This document shows positions 1 to 8,396 of a DNA stretch of 64,000 nucleotides, piece by piece. The stretch is from a virus. A program made the position numbers and the translations under genes. The stretch is from IMG/VR virus record IMGVR_UViG_3300025886_001957, positions 1-64,000 of that record, one strand, 5' to 3'. Position 1 is the stretch's first letter; each line of letters opens with the position of its first letter. Under the pieces are notes generated by a model. That model ran no database searches. It was not told the DNA's origin and saw only the letters and a list, made by a program, of their open reading frames with translations.

Positions 1-1808
1 CCTGCATCGCCATCAGCTGAAAGGCCGTATGCTTGCTGCATTGCTTTTACTGCTCTTGCTGTGCCTTTGCCATACCATCCGTCAGCTTTGCCTGCATCAA
101 AACCGTTGTTGTTAAGCCATTGTTGCATTTGTTTAACTGCTGGAAGTTTTCTTTTGCCGCCGCCACTTGCTCTCCATAAGCTAGTAGAAGTATCAAATGT
201 TGCTTCGTTCATCATGTTAATAATATCGTTTGCTAATGATTCGGTGTTCTTATCAATAAATTTTTGCGCTGTATTTGTACCGCTTGGATTTCCACCGTCT
301 CTTGCATTATTCCTACCGCCTGAACCTTTTTTAACACCAACTGGTTGTATGTTATTATTTGGGGCTGGTTTAACATTAGTGCCAGCACTAGCAGCGTTCC
401 CAGAATTAGTGCCAGCCCCGGCAGCTTGTCCGGCTGCTTGTGATTTTACCCCTTTAAGCCACGAATCGTACCTGTTAGGATTTTTAAACTTTGTCTTCAT
501 TGCTTTAACTGCGTTTGGATTTTTTAATAGTTCCAACACCTTCTTATAATCCTTCTTTTTAAGAAGTTGCTCTATTTGTTTAACTATTGCAGCCAGTTTA
601 ACTGGATCTGTTTCTACTGGTGCAGCAGCTCTTGGTACTGCTATACTACCATCGCCACCGTTAGTGGCCGGAACCTTAGGTGGATCAGCTCTTGGTACTG
701 CTATACTACCATCGCCACCGTCGTTAGCAGGTTTAGGATTGCCACCTGTTGTTGTCATAGCAGCAGGTGTAGGAAATGCTGTTGTATAACGTTTTAATGC
801 ACTATTAATAACAGTATCTAACCCATCATCAACTCCTATGGCTCCTTGAATTTTTTTATACAATGCCTTTAGTTCTGCCATTTCTTCTGCATTAAGTTTT
901 TCTGTTAGTAATGTATTTTCAACTATTGAAATTAAATGTCTAAAATCAGTTCCAGCATTTTCAGGACTCTTAGTAAGTTTATCTAATAGTTCGTTGAATC
1001 TTTTTAAATCGTTAACAATAGATTGTGTTGTTCCAGCAGCATCAATTGCATTACTGGCTGTGCTTGCTATATTATCAACTGAAGCACCTTTTTTTGCATT
1101 ACCAACTGGATCTACTTTTGCATCATTTGCTGCATCTGCTGCATCAGGTTGGTCAAGTGGTATTCCTTGATTACTAAACAAAGGACCGTCTGTATTCGTC
1201 GGTAGTGCAGATTTATTTGCCATCGCCGACGGCATTGGCAAGAGTAACAAATTATCTCTATCTCTGTTACCAAAGTCGCTAATGAATACAACATCGTGTG
1301 TATCTTTAAGCTCTTCGGCCTTTTCTGGAGAATATTTAAAAACATAGTCCTTGAGGTTACCTACTAGTAGTCTTGATACTTCTCTAGGTTGATTTGCAGT
1401 TCCTCTGCCGTCAGTTGGAGCATTAGACATTGCATCTAGCCCATCAGTGTCTTGTTGATCTTTTGGATCTTGTGGGTTTGCTATTTCGTGCATTTTACTA
1501 AGAGTGTTAGTGCCTGCATCTCCGTCGACTTTTAATCCATATTTCTTTTGAAAAGCCTGTATTGCTCGTGCAGTGCCTCTGCCATACCATCCATCGACTT
1601 TGCCGGCATTGAATCCTTGATCATTAAGAAACTTCTGAACTTCTGCTACATCATTTAATTTTACTGAGCCTTTTTTACTCTTGGCCCAAAGACTTGGAGT
1701 ATCAGGATCCACACCGGTAATTTCTGTTAAACTACGTTTAGATAACGAGTTAATGGCCGATAAACGATTGCCCATTTCTCTAATTTGTTCTGCTACTGAT
1801 TTTACCAT
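1..1808 (-). CDS. Virion-associated protein with two peptidoglycan-binding domains (3' end missing)
   Basis: This gene starts at 1808 and runs off the left edge, so about 600 residues are visible. Two peptidoglycan-binding type 1 modules can be read. One lies at about residues 55-100 (core GKVDGWYGRGTARAIQAF) and one near residues 550-602 (core GKADGWYGKGTARAV). Between them is a low-complexity linker rich in Ala, Asn, Thr and Gly that holds two copies of GGDGSIAVPRA. The likely role is a virion or tail-associated protein that contacts murein; no catalytic domain is visible, and one could lie beyond the edge. Its ATG overlaps the stop of the upstream virion gene in an ATGGTAA junction, which supports the start. 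The exact function is not known. Confidence 0.75.
   Translation of the reverse strand, partial: MVKSVAEQIREMGNRLSAINSLSKRSLTEITGVDPDTPSLWAKSKKGSVKLNDVAEVQKFLNDQGFNAGKVDGWYGRGTARAIQAFQKKYGLKVDGDAGTNTLSKMHEIANPQDPKDQQDTDGLDAMSNAPTDGRGTANQPREVSRLLVGNLKDYVFKYSPEKAEELKDTHDVVFISDFGNRDRDNLLLLPMPSAMANKSALPTNTDGPLFSNQGIPLDQPDAADAANDAKVDPVGNAKKGASVDNIASTASNAIDAAGTTQSIVNDLKRFNELLDKLTKSPENAGTDFRHLISIVENTLLTEKLNAEEMAELKALYKKIQGAIGVDDGLDTVINSALKRYTTAFPTPAAMTTTGGNPKPANDGGDGSIAVPRADPPKVPATNGGDGSIAVPRAAAPVETDPVKLAAIVKQIEQLLKKKDYKKVLELLKNPNAVKAMKTKFKNPNRYDSWLKGVKSQAAGQAAGAGTNSGNAASAGTNVKPAPNNNIQPVGVKKGSGGRNNARDGGNPSGTNTAQKFIDKNTESLANDIINMMNEATFDTSTSLWRASGGGKRKLPAVKQMQQWLNNNGFDAGKADGWYGKGTARAVKAMQQAYGLSADGDA
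626..720 (-). repeat. 35-nt perfect direct repeat inside the PG-binding gene
   Basis: The 35 bases at 626-660 recur unchanged at 686-720, a period of 60 bases. In the minus-strand frame each copy encodes GGDGSIAVPRA, so the repeat is an in-frame linker duplication. Perfect identity at the DNA level suggests a recent duplication or active recombination. Confidence 0.85.
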
Positions 1809-2371
1809 TTTCTACAACTCCAATATCTTGCTTTATGCCTGGGCCCAGGATTATCGCAATTATGTCTAGCACGGAAACTTCTTCGACGTGCTGGGTTTGA
1901 CTTTTTAATCTTTACGCCTTTTTGTCCAAAATTAACTTTTACTACATTACCATTTGGATTCTTTACATACACTTTAAATTTCTTAACATCGCCTGCCATA
2001 GGTTTGCCTAGTTTAACATTGCGACCTTGATACTCTGCTTCGTCTATTTGGTCATCTTCGTTGTACCACATAACACCATAGTCTTCATAAAATTCATCAT
2101 CGTCTTCGTATGTGATTTCGTCAGTTTCGTCAAGCTCTCCGTCTGCACTTACTTCAATATCAAAATCGCTATAACCAGCTTCAAACATCATATTTGCTAA
2201 GTTAGCAGCATACTCATCTGACTCTTGTTCACTTAATTGCTTTGGCAGTTCAATTTGAAAAACAGTAGCACCCTGTGCTGATTCGTATATTTCTTGATTT
2301 TTAAAAATACTTTCGTCAAGCAACTGCGGCTCTTGTTGTTTTTCCATTACTACTCTAATAAAATGTTCCAT
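1802..2371 (-). CDS. Conserved T4-like virion protein with acidic middle and Arg-rich tail
   Basis: The protein has 189 residues. The middle (about 90-125) is very acidic (runs such as TYEDDDEFYEDY). The C-terminus is basic and conserved-looking: NPARRRSFRARHNCDNPG followed by KARYWSCRKW, with two Cys that could bind metal. From memory, this kind of C-terminus recurs in structural or prohead-associated proteins of marine T4-like phages, but I cannot assign a gp number. It sits directly upstream of the PG-binding protein with a stop-start overlap, so the two are probably co-translated late genes. Confidence 0.7.
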   Translation of the reverse strand: MEHFIRVVMEKQQEPQLLDESIFKNQEIYESAQGATVFQIELPKQLSEQESDEYAANLANMMFEAGYSDFDIEVSADGELDETDEITYEDDDEFYEDYGVMWYNEDDQIDEAEYQGRNVKLGKPMAGDVKKFKVYVKNPNGNVVKVNFGQKGVKIKKSNPARRRSFRARHNCDNPGPRHKARYWSCRKW

Positions 2372-2379
2372 AAAATTTC

Positions 2380-2745
2380 CTAATGATTTAATAATACACT
2401 ATTTACTGTTCCGTCAGTCCAGTTAGAAACTTTTATTCTAACCCACACATAATTTCCAGTAAAATTATATATAAACGATCCAGTATTATATGTACTACTG
2501 TCGTTAGCACTTGACATTTGTGATGCAGTAATATTAAACCAATCAGCTTCAACTGGATTGTCAGCTAATGATGCTTGAGTATCAATAGTTCCGATAAATC
2601 CAGTAACACTATATTGTACGGTATGAAATCCGTCGGACCTGCTGTAATAGCCGTCACCTTTAAACTTAGATCCAGATACAATTGATACAGTACTATCGCC
2701 TGGATGTGTTTGATTTGATAAAATTATTTCACTAGTAGATGCCAT
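2380..2745 (-). CDS. Hypothetical protein, probably a small beta-rich virion protein
   Basis: The protein has 121 residues, no signal peptide or membrane segment, and is rich in Ser, Thr, Asn, Val and Tyr in alternating beta-like patterns (for example NYVWVRIKVSNWTDG). This composition is typical of phage fibre or decoration proteins. A GATAAATA motif ends only five bases before the ATG, so the late transcript could be leaderless. The function is unassigned. Confidence 0.65.
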   Translation of the reverse strand: MASTSEIILSNQTHPGDSTVSIVSGSKFKGDGYYSRSDGFHTVQYSVTGFIGTIDTQASLADNPVEADWFNITASQMSSANDSSTYNTGSFIYNFTGNYVWVRIKVSNWTDGTVNSVLLNH

Positions 2746-2750
2746 ACTAC

Positions 2751-2758
2751 TATTTATC
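2751..2758 (-). promoter_or_regulatory. Late-type promoter GATAAATA (leaderless spacing)
   Basis: GATAAATA on the minus strand matches the T4 late element NATAAATA. Five bases separate it from the ATG at 2745. T4 late transcription starts about six bases after the motif, so +1 would fall on the start codon. Confidence 0.5.
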
Positions 2759-3461
2759 TATTGTCAGCAGTAGACACTAATTTATCAATTCTTTGAATAT
2801 TATTTCCAATTAACATTTGTAATAAAAGCACCAGTTTTTCGTCAGATACATATATGTAATATCCTTTAATCCATGCTGTGCTATTAGAATCTAACATTTT
2901 TAAAAATATATTTCCTATTTTTACTTTGTCTTTGTGATTTTTGATCCATTTAAGTAAATGACTAGTAGTTTGTTTTTTGCCTCCAAATGTAATTTTATAA
3001 GGATAAGGAATTATTTCATCTTTTGATAGAATAATATTTTTGTTAGATAATAGTAAATTAATCTTATCAAGTTGTGGTTGCCATAGTTCAATATATGTTG
3101 TATCCAGTAATTCGGGATCAATTTTAGACATTTGTTCAAGCAATTTATAATCATTAGTGTATACCGAAAGAAGGTTATTTTCACATCTAATAATGTAATT
3201 GTCATATTTCATTAAAATATTATATAGTATTCGACAAAGTTTAATATCATACTTGCTTAAATGTTTTTTTTGATATGACGAAACAAAAATTGAAACTGTT
3301 TCACCTTTATCAGCAAGCCTTAATACTTCTTTGATTTGTCCAAGTTTTTTATTTGGCGACAATGCTGTTCTAAATCTTGCCGCCAAACATGTACCTATTT
3401 GAACTTTGTAAAGATAAGTGTCATAAAACAGTTTTTTTGTTTCAAACTTTTTCATTTTCAA
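2754..3461 (-). CDS. Hypothetical protein, 235 aa
   Basis: I do not recognise this protein. It is soluble-looking, Lys- and Leu-rich, with no signal peptide, membrane helix or catalytic motif that I can name. The stretch around residues 165-205 (KITFGGKKQTTSHLLKWIKN) is basic and could bind nucleic acid. Its start lies 20 bases inside the 3' end of clpA (overlap 3442-3461), so it is probably translated from the clpA message. Confidence 0.65.
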   Translation of the reverse strand: MKMKKFETKKLFYDTYLYKVQIGTCLAARFRTALSPNKKLGQIKEVLRLADKGETVSIFVSSYQKKHLSKYDIKLCRILYNILMKYDNYIIRCENNLLSVYTNDYKLLEQMSKIDPELLDTTYIELWQPQLDKINLLLSNKNIILSKDEIIPYPYKITFGGKKQTTSHLLKWIKNHKDKVKIGNIFLKMLDSNSTAWIKGYYIYVSDEKLVLLLQMLIGNNIQRIDKLVSTADNR

Positions 3462-5679
3462 GTACTTTAGGATTGATTATTATTTCTTTATCTTTTACAT
3501 CGATATTTACAGTTCCGCCACCTTTTAATTCACTAAACAACATAAGACGACTTAGTGGGCGTTTAATGTCTTTGTCAATTACACGTTGCAAAGGTCGAGC
3601 ACCCATTTTAGGATCAAACCCTTTTTCAACAAGTAGATCAAGTGCTTCATTTGACACTGTAATTTTAATGTCTTTGTTATTTACTTGTTCGCGTAGCTCT
3701 CCTAAAAATTTGCCAACAATCTTCATCATAACAGGTTTACCAAGTTTAGCAAATGTAATAACACTATCTAATCTATTTCTAAATTCTGGAGCAAAGAATT
3801 TTTTTACTTCAGTATCCTCATACTCGTTTTCAGCAGCACCTCCAAATCCGATTGTATTTTTTTCAGCTTCTTTAGCGCCAAGATTGGTTGTGAGAATTAA
3901 TACACAGTTACGTGCATCAGCTTCTTTTCCGTTTGAACCTGTAACTTTTCCGTTATCCATTAACTGTAATAGTACAGAGCTAACATCAGGGTGTGCTTTT
4001 TCAATTTCGTCAAGCAGTAGTACACAGTTAGGATTTTCTTGTAGCTTAACAATAAGCTGACCAGCATTATCATCAAATCCAACATATCCTGGAGGCGCTC
4101 CAATAAACTTTGCGACACTGTGCTTTTCTTGATATTCACTCATATCAAATCTTACAAGTTTAACACCAAGGTGATGTGCTAGCTGCTTTGCTGTTTCAGT
4201 TTTACCAGTACCTGTTGGGCCCATAAACACAAATGATCCAATCATTTTATCATCGGCTTTTAGACCTGCTTGGTTGATAAGTATCTTATCAACTACAGAT
4301 TCAATAGCGTTATCTTGACCATATACACTACCTTTTAAATTGGTTTCTAAATTAACAAGGTTATCTGTTTCAGTTTCAGCAACTTGCTCTTCAGGAACTT
4401 TAATCATCTTTGAAAGTTCAAACTGAATATTGCTTGCTTCTACAATTTTATTCTCAGTTTGTTCATTAACTTTGAAACGAGAACATGCTACATCAATTAA
4501 ATCAATTGCTTTATCAGGTAACTTTTTGTCAGTTTGATACTTAACACTTAGACTTACTGCTTCGGTAATTGCATCGTCGGTAATTTCAACCTCATGGAAT
4601 TCTTCATAGTATTTTTTAATACCTTGTAAAATCTCAATGCTCATTTGTGTACTAGGTTCATCAATGGTTACACGCTGGAATCGCCGCATAAGAGCACGAT
4701 CTTTTTCAAAATATTTTCTATATTCTTCCCAAGTAGTTGATGCAACTACTTTAATATTACCTTTAGCAAGTGCTGGTTTAAGCATATTTGCTAAATCGTT
4801 ACCGCCATTGCCACCATTGCCAGCACCGTTAATCATGTGTGCTTCGTCAATAAACATAATAGTTTTGCCTTTTTTCTGTAAGGCTTGTAGTACCAGTTTA
4901 AATCTTTCTTCAAAATCACCACGATACTTTGAACCAGCAATCATTGATCCAATATCAAGACTGTATACATTGTATTCTTTTAGAAATTCTGGAACCATTC
5001 CGTTTACAATTTTCCAAGAAATACCTTCAGCAATTGCAGTTTTACCAACACCAGGATCACCAATAATAAGAGCATTTGATTTAGTGCGCCTTCCTAGTGC
5101 TAGTGTAACTTGTTCAATTTCGTCTTCACGACCAATTACTGGATCAATTTTTCCGCTTTTAACATCTTCATTTAGATCACTTGTAAATGCTCTAAGTGCT
5201 TTGTTAGCACTCCCTTGGTCTTCCAATTCCATGTGGTTTTCATTATGATCATCGTTACCAACATATTTAATAAAATTTTCTTTAGAAATATCAGCTTGCT
5301 GTGTAACAAAAAATGCATATGATCGCTTTTCAGATAGTATGCTGACAAATACGTCTACAATGTCAATTGTAGTACGTCCTTGAAATAATACTTGAGCAAA
5401 CGCTCGATTTAGTACACGTTCAACACTATTAGTTTTCTTTGGTTTATATTTCTTTTCATCTGTTTTAATATCGTCTAGCTTAGTTTTAAGATGATTTTCA
5501 AGGTTCACTCTCATTAAATCCGCATCGGCTTCAAAGTTTTGAATTAATTTTTCAAAACTTTCTTCGCACAACATCGCAAACAAAAGATGTTCTAATGTTA
5601 CGTATTCGTGTTTTAGTTTTTTTGCATCATTAATTGCTTTATCAAACACTGTTTGAAGAGATACACTTGGTTCTACCAT
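3442..5679 (-). CDS. clpA: ATP-dependent Clp protease ATPase subunit ClpA
   Basis: This 745-residue AAA+ unfoldase feeds substrates into the ClpP peptidase. An N-domain with Clp_N repeats (about 1-145) is the docking site for the ClpS adaptor. The first AAA+ module has Walker A GDPGVGKT near 206 and Walker B MFIDEAH near 275. The second has Walker A GPTGTGKT near 486 and Walker B VLLLDEIEKAH near 553. No ClpB/Hsp104-type coiled-coil middle domain is present. An IGF tripeptide near 607 (NTIGFGG) is the loop that docks into ClpP hydrophobic pockets, which marks it as ClpA and not a ClpB disaggregase. Length matches bacterial ClpA (about 750). The same window encodes ClpP and ClpS, so a full phage ClpAPS machine is likely. 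A TTGACA promoter lies just upstream. Confidence 0.95.
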   Translation of the reverse strand: MVEPSVSLQTVFDKAINDAKKLKHEYVTLEHLLFAMLCEESFEKLIQNFEADADLMRVNLENHLKTKLDDIKTDEKKYKPKKTNSVERVLNRAFAQVLFQGRTTIDIVDVFVSILSEKRSYAFFVTQQADISKENFIKYVGNDDHNENHMELEDQGSANKALRAFTSDLNEDVKSGKIDPVIGREDEIEQVTLALGRRTKSNALIIGDPGVGKTAIAEGISWKIVNGMVPEFLKEYNVYSLDIGSMIAGSKYRGDFEERFKLVLQALQKKGKTIMFIDEAHMINGAGNGGNGGNDLANMLKPALAKGNIKVVASTTWEEYRKYFEKDRALMRRFQRVTIDEPSTQMSIEILQGIKKYYEEFHEVEITDDAITEAVSLSVKYQTDKKLPDKAIDLIDVACSRFKVNEQTENKIVEASNIQFELSKMIKVPEEQVAETETDNLVNLETNLKGSVYGQDNAIESVVDKILINQAGLKADDKMIGSFVFMGPTGTGKTETAKQLAHHLGVKLVRFDMSEYQEKHSVAKFIGAPPGYVGFDDNAGQLIVKLQENPNCVLLLDEIEKAHPDVSSVLLQLMDNGKVTGSNGKEADARNCVLILTTNLGAKEAEKNTIGFGGAAENEYEDTEVKKFFAPEFRNRLDSVITFAKLGKPVMMKIVGKFLGELREQVNNKDIKITVSNEALDLLVEKGFDPKMGARPLQRVIDKDIKRPLSRLMLFSELKGGGTVNIDVKDKEIIINPKVLENEKV

Positions 5680-5710
5680 TCTTTATCCTTTTAATTTACT
5701 AGTTTTATTT

Positions 5711-5739
5711 AATTTAACATAAGTTATTGTGATTGTCAA
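5711..5739 (-). promoter_or_regulatory. Sigma70-type promoter upstream of clpA
   Basis: TTGACA (5739-5734) is followed after exactly 17 bases by TAAATT (5716-5711), a 4/6 match to the -10 consensus. It sits 31 bases before the clpA ATG. The same arrangement recurs before other non-structural genes in the window. Confidence 0.55.
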
Positions 5740-5740
5740 T

Positions 5741-6538
5741 CTATATTTGGAGATGTTGCTTGATCAGTTGTATCTGATTGATTAAATTTGGATCAGTTGT
5801 TGTGGGAACAGTTGGATGTATAGCAACATATAAATTGCCAGGTTGTCGGGTATTAGGATTAATCAATCCGTGTCCAGTTACTTTTAACATTTGACTAGGA
5901 TGAAATCCAGGAGGTATATGAATATTAACAGATTGGTTACTTAATGTAGTTACTGAAACTTCTATTCCTACAATAAGATCAAGTACCGATATTTCTTTTG
6001 TAACTCGTAAATCACTACCACTTCTTTCAAACTCTGGATGTTTATTAATTATAATAGTTACTAATAAGTCACCTCGTGGAATACTAGTATGACTATTATC
6101 GCCGAGACCTTTTATTCGAAGTGTACCTCCGTTATCAACACCGGGCGGAATAGAAATGTTTGCTTGTGTCATTCCGCCATTCAACGTGCTGTATTGTATG
6201 TTAAGATTTTTACCATTAAGTACATCAACTAAGTCAAGAGTTACACTAACAGTAATATCTCGATTTCTTTGAGGCTGCTGTCTTTGTTGAAAAAACGAAT
6301 GAAAAATATCATTTACATTGCCTGTATTAAAATGAAACTGTTGATGCATTGTAGGAGAATCGTATTGTTCTCTTCTTTGAGGATCTTTTAGTGTATCGTA
6401 TGCTTCATTAACCTGTTGAAGTCTAGTAGCATCCCCACCGTGGTCGGGATGATGTTCTTTTGCTAATTTTCTATAAGCTCTTTTTATATCTTGAGCTGTG
6501 GCTGCTTTATTAACGCCTAATATATTGTAATAGTCCAT
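5741..6538 (-). CDS. dnaJ: DnaJ/CbpA-type J-domain cochaperone
   Basis: The protein has 265 residues. An N-terminal J domain (1-65) carries the HPD motif at 30-32 (KEHHPDHGG), which stimulates Hsp70 ATPase. A C-terminal substrate-binding region follows (about 95-250, with GGTLRIKGLGD and LKVTGHGL). The Gly/Phe region is short and the Cys-rich zinc finger of class A DnaJ is absent, so it is a class B, CbpA-like protein. The natural partner is the DnaK encoded at the right end of this window. It is not overlapped with clpA but shares strand and direction. GrpE was not seen here. Confidence 0.92.
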   Translation of the reverse strand: MDYYNILGVNKAATAQDIKRAYRKLAKEHHPDHGGDATRLQQVNEAYDTLKDPQRREQYDSPTMHQQFHFNTGNVNDIFHSFFQQRQQPQRNRDITVSVTLDLVDVLNGKNLNIQYSTLNGGMTQANISIPPGVDNGGTLRIKGLGDNSHTSIPRGDLLVTIIINKHPEFERSGSDLRVTKEISVLDLIVGIEVSVTTLSNQSVNIHIPPGFHPSQMLKVTGHGLINPNTRQPGNLYVAIHPTVPTTTDPNLINQIQLIKQHLQI

Positions 6539-6561
6539 ACTACTACTTATTAGTTATAATA

Positions 6562-6948
6562 TTATTTTTTACTAGTTCCGGTATACAATCCAAACCAGGC
6601 TGCACCGGCACCGACTACAATACTAACAAGTCCGCTTTGTTCAAAACTTGGAGCCGATAAGCTCATAAACCATATTACTACTTTGTACAGTAATACAATA
6701 TACACAGTTAAAAATGCTCTTGGAAAAATTCTCCAAGCATCAACTGCTCTAGCCATATGTATAAGTTTTGCATATGGGTTTGGCCCTAGATCTTTTACAC
6801 TAGTGTCTACTTCTAGATCTAGTTTAACTTTTCGAGTAGTTGAATCATTATTTGAAACAACTGTTGCTTCGTATGTTGGCATTTCTTTAGCTGCGGGCTG
6901 CGCCTCAGCTTTTGGTTTTTCTAAATCTTCAAGTGTTTTACGTGGCAT
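6562..6948 (-). CDS. Holin-like or lysis-associated membrane protein
   Basis: The protein has 128 residues: an N-terminal charged, Pro/Ala-rich cytoplasmic region (1-60), then two hydrophobic helices at about 77-95 (RAFLTVYIVLLYKVVIWF) and 103-122 (GLVSIVVGAGAAWFGLY), and a short Lys tail. Two membrane spans, small size and position beside the lipase, spanins and endolysin make a class II holin the best guess. No sequence motif proves this, and other small phage membrane proteins fit too. Confidence 0.65.
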   Translation of the reverse strand: MPRKTLEDLEKPKAEAQPAAKEMPTYEATVVSNNDSTTRKVKLDLEVDTSVKDLGPNPYAKLIHMARAVDAWRIFPRAFLTVYIVLLYKVVIWFMSLSAPSFEQSGLVSIVVGAGAAWFGLYTGTSKK

Positions 6949-6949
6949 A

Positions 6950-7702
6950 TCAGCCCTCCCAATTTTCTATATGCTTAATATATTCTGACATTGAATGGTC
7001 GGAAAAATTATCAATTTTTCCTTTTTTAATTCCCATCCACATGCCTCGACATTGATCTTTCATACGCTGCCATACAGTTAACGGTCTTAAATTTCCATAT
7101 GCATTAATATAATGTTCTTCTCCGCAATGTCTAAATCCCATGGTCCATAATGGTACTCTTGTAACAATATCATTATTGTTTACCCATCTATGATGTGTTG
7201 TGCAAAAACTTTTTACATAAGTAGGCCATCCTACTCTTGGAGATCCAAATGTATGTAATTCAATAGGATTATTCAAATCAATATTACATTCAGCTCTGTT
7301 TGCAATAATTGTAGCCATTGCTGCACCTAGTGAATGACCGCATACCCATAAATCTTTAGTAACATTAGTTTTGCGAATAATGTCTTCTTCGATCATTGGC
7401 CAAATGTCATCAACTTCTGTTTTAAATCCTTTGTGAACTCTTGAAACAGTTTCGGCCATTACTGGTATAGCTCTTAAATCGGCTTTAATATCATTAAATG
7501 CTGTAGGTTCTGTACCTCTACATGCAATTACTAAATCTGTTTTATTTTGGAATCGCCAAGCTTGAGCACCATCTTTGTTATAAAATTCAATGGTAGTAAA
7601 CCCTAGTTTTTTTGCTTGTTTAGTAGCATCATTACTATAAGCTAATTCTGCTAATTTTGCAAATAATAGACTACGTTCCTTTAGTGTCTTTTCTTTTATC
7701 AT
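6950..7702 (-). CDS. Class 3 lipase-like alpha/beta hydrolase
   Basis: The protein has 250 residues. The nucleophile elbow GHSLG places Ser at 124, preceded by a typical class 3 N-terminal segment (LVIACRGTEP at 58-67, probably contributing the oxyanion site). Candidate acid and base residues are Asp179 (NNDIVTRVP) and His192 or His198. There is no signal peptide, so it would act in the cytoplasm or be released with holin opening. It lies in the lysis region, so attack on host phospholipids during lysis is a fair inference. Degrading host lipids for fatty-acid supply is an alternative. It overlaps the next upstream gene by 32 bases. Confidence 0.85.
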   Translation of the reverse strand: MIKEKTLKERSLLFAKLAELAYSNDATKQAKKLGFTTIEFYNKDGAQAWRFQNKTDLVIACRGTEPTAFNDIKADLRAIPVMAETVSRVHKGFKTEVDDIWPMIEEDIIRKTNVTKDLWVCGHSLGAAMATIIANRAECNIDLNNPIELHTFGSPRVGWPTYVKSFCTTHHRWVNNNDIVTRVPLWTMGFRHCGEEHYINAYGNLRPLTVWQRMKDQCRGMWMGIKKGKIDNFSDHSMSEYIKHIENWEG

Positions 7703-7991
7703 TATTGCCCTCTAAATCTTTTAATCGAATTTCAATTTCGTCTATCTTTTTAGTTACATGCGGATACTTTTTACGCCATGCATCCTTAGGTTGTTGTAGC
7801 CAAGTCCATCCCCATCGACTAACTAAAAAATCAACAGTTAAATCAAACTTAGCATATAACCATAATCCTAGTCGTGTGCTTTGAAAATACGTTGAAAATG
7901 CAAGACCAAATACTGAACCAATTAATGCTGTATAGATCCATAGGCGATCGTTTGCCATTCTTTCAATCATGTCCCACATAGTAATCCCCAA
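7671..7991 (-). CDS. Small membrane protein of the lysis region
   Basis: The protein has 106 residues. One hydrophobic helix is at about 17-36 (LWIYTALIGSVFGLAFSTYF), followed by an amphipathic Trp-rich stretch (SRWGWTWLQQPKDAW) and a charged C-terminal helix (KKIDEIEIRLKDLEGNNDK). It is placed between the lipase and the o-spanin gene and overlaps the lipase start by 32 bases. It may be a holin or antiholin, but no family can be named. Confidence 0.65.
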   Translation of the reverse strand: MGITMWDMIERMANDRLWIYTALIGSVFGLAFSTYFQSTRLGLWLYAKFDLTVDFLVSRWGWTWLQQPKDAWRKKYPHVTKKIDEIEIRLKDLEGNNDKRKDTKGT

Positions 7992-8003
7992 TTTATCTAC
8001 CCT

Positions 8004-8011
8004 TATTTATT
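8004..8011 (-). promoter_or_regulatory. Late-type promoter AATAAATA
   Basis: AATAAATA on the minus strand ends 12 bases before the ATG at 7991 and overlaps the 3' end of the o-spanin gene. It would drive the membrane protein, lipase and holin-like gene late in infection. Confidence 0.45.
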
Positions 8012-8396
8012 CTATAGTTTCATTAGATTGAAGAGCATTTTCATAATATACAATAATTTCAGTTTGTTGATCTAAATATCTTCGCAAGTCAGCAACATTT
8101 AGTGCAAGATTTTCATAGTCTTGCATCGAAAGTACTACATATGCAAGTTCGCCATGTTCTTGTGTAAAATCTTGCACAAATTTTTCATAATTATCTTTAG
8201 TTACAACGTAAATACGAGTGTCAACTAAATCAATTGGTTTTGGGCGAGTTACTATCGGTACTGATACTTTCTGTATCTCTGTTACTATTTTTACTTCCGG
8301 TTCCGGTCTTAGGCTGCAACCAGTTAGGAAGAGGAGTACTGCCGTCCCCGCCAGTACTAGTTTCAAGTTCTCGCCATAGTTTAGCTGTAGCACCAT
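8007..8396 (-). CDS. Rz1-like outer-membrane spanin lipoprotein
   Basis: The protein has 129 residues. The N-terminus is a signal sequence ending in the lipobox LTGC (Cys26), followed by a Pro-rich region (RPEPEVKIV, RPKPIDLV). This is typical of o-spanins, which are anchored in the outer membrane and bind the i-spanin. It starts inside the preceding i-spanin gene in another frame, with 167 shared bases, which is the classic Rz/Rz1 nested layout. At 129 residues it is longer than most Rz1 proteins. No other function is suggested. Confidence 0.8.
   Translation of the reverse strand: MVLQLNYGENLKLVLAGTAVLLFLTGCSLRPEPEVKIVTEIQKVSVPIVTRPKPIDLVDTRIYVVTKDNYEKFVQDFTQEHGELAYVVLSMQDYENLALNVADLRRYLDQQTEIIVYYENALQSNETIE

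Noticed and set aside
61-549. 162-codon open frame on the plus strand
   Set aside because: It is antisense to the long minus-strand PG-binding gene, which has clear domains and a coupled start. No ribosome site or family was found.
3377-4060. 227-codon plus-strand frame
   Set aside because: It lies antisense to clpA, whose conserved motifs fix the true frame. Composition is that of a shadow (Ser/Phe/Leu-rich).
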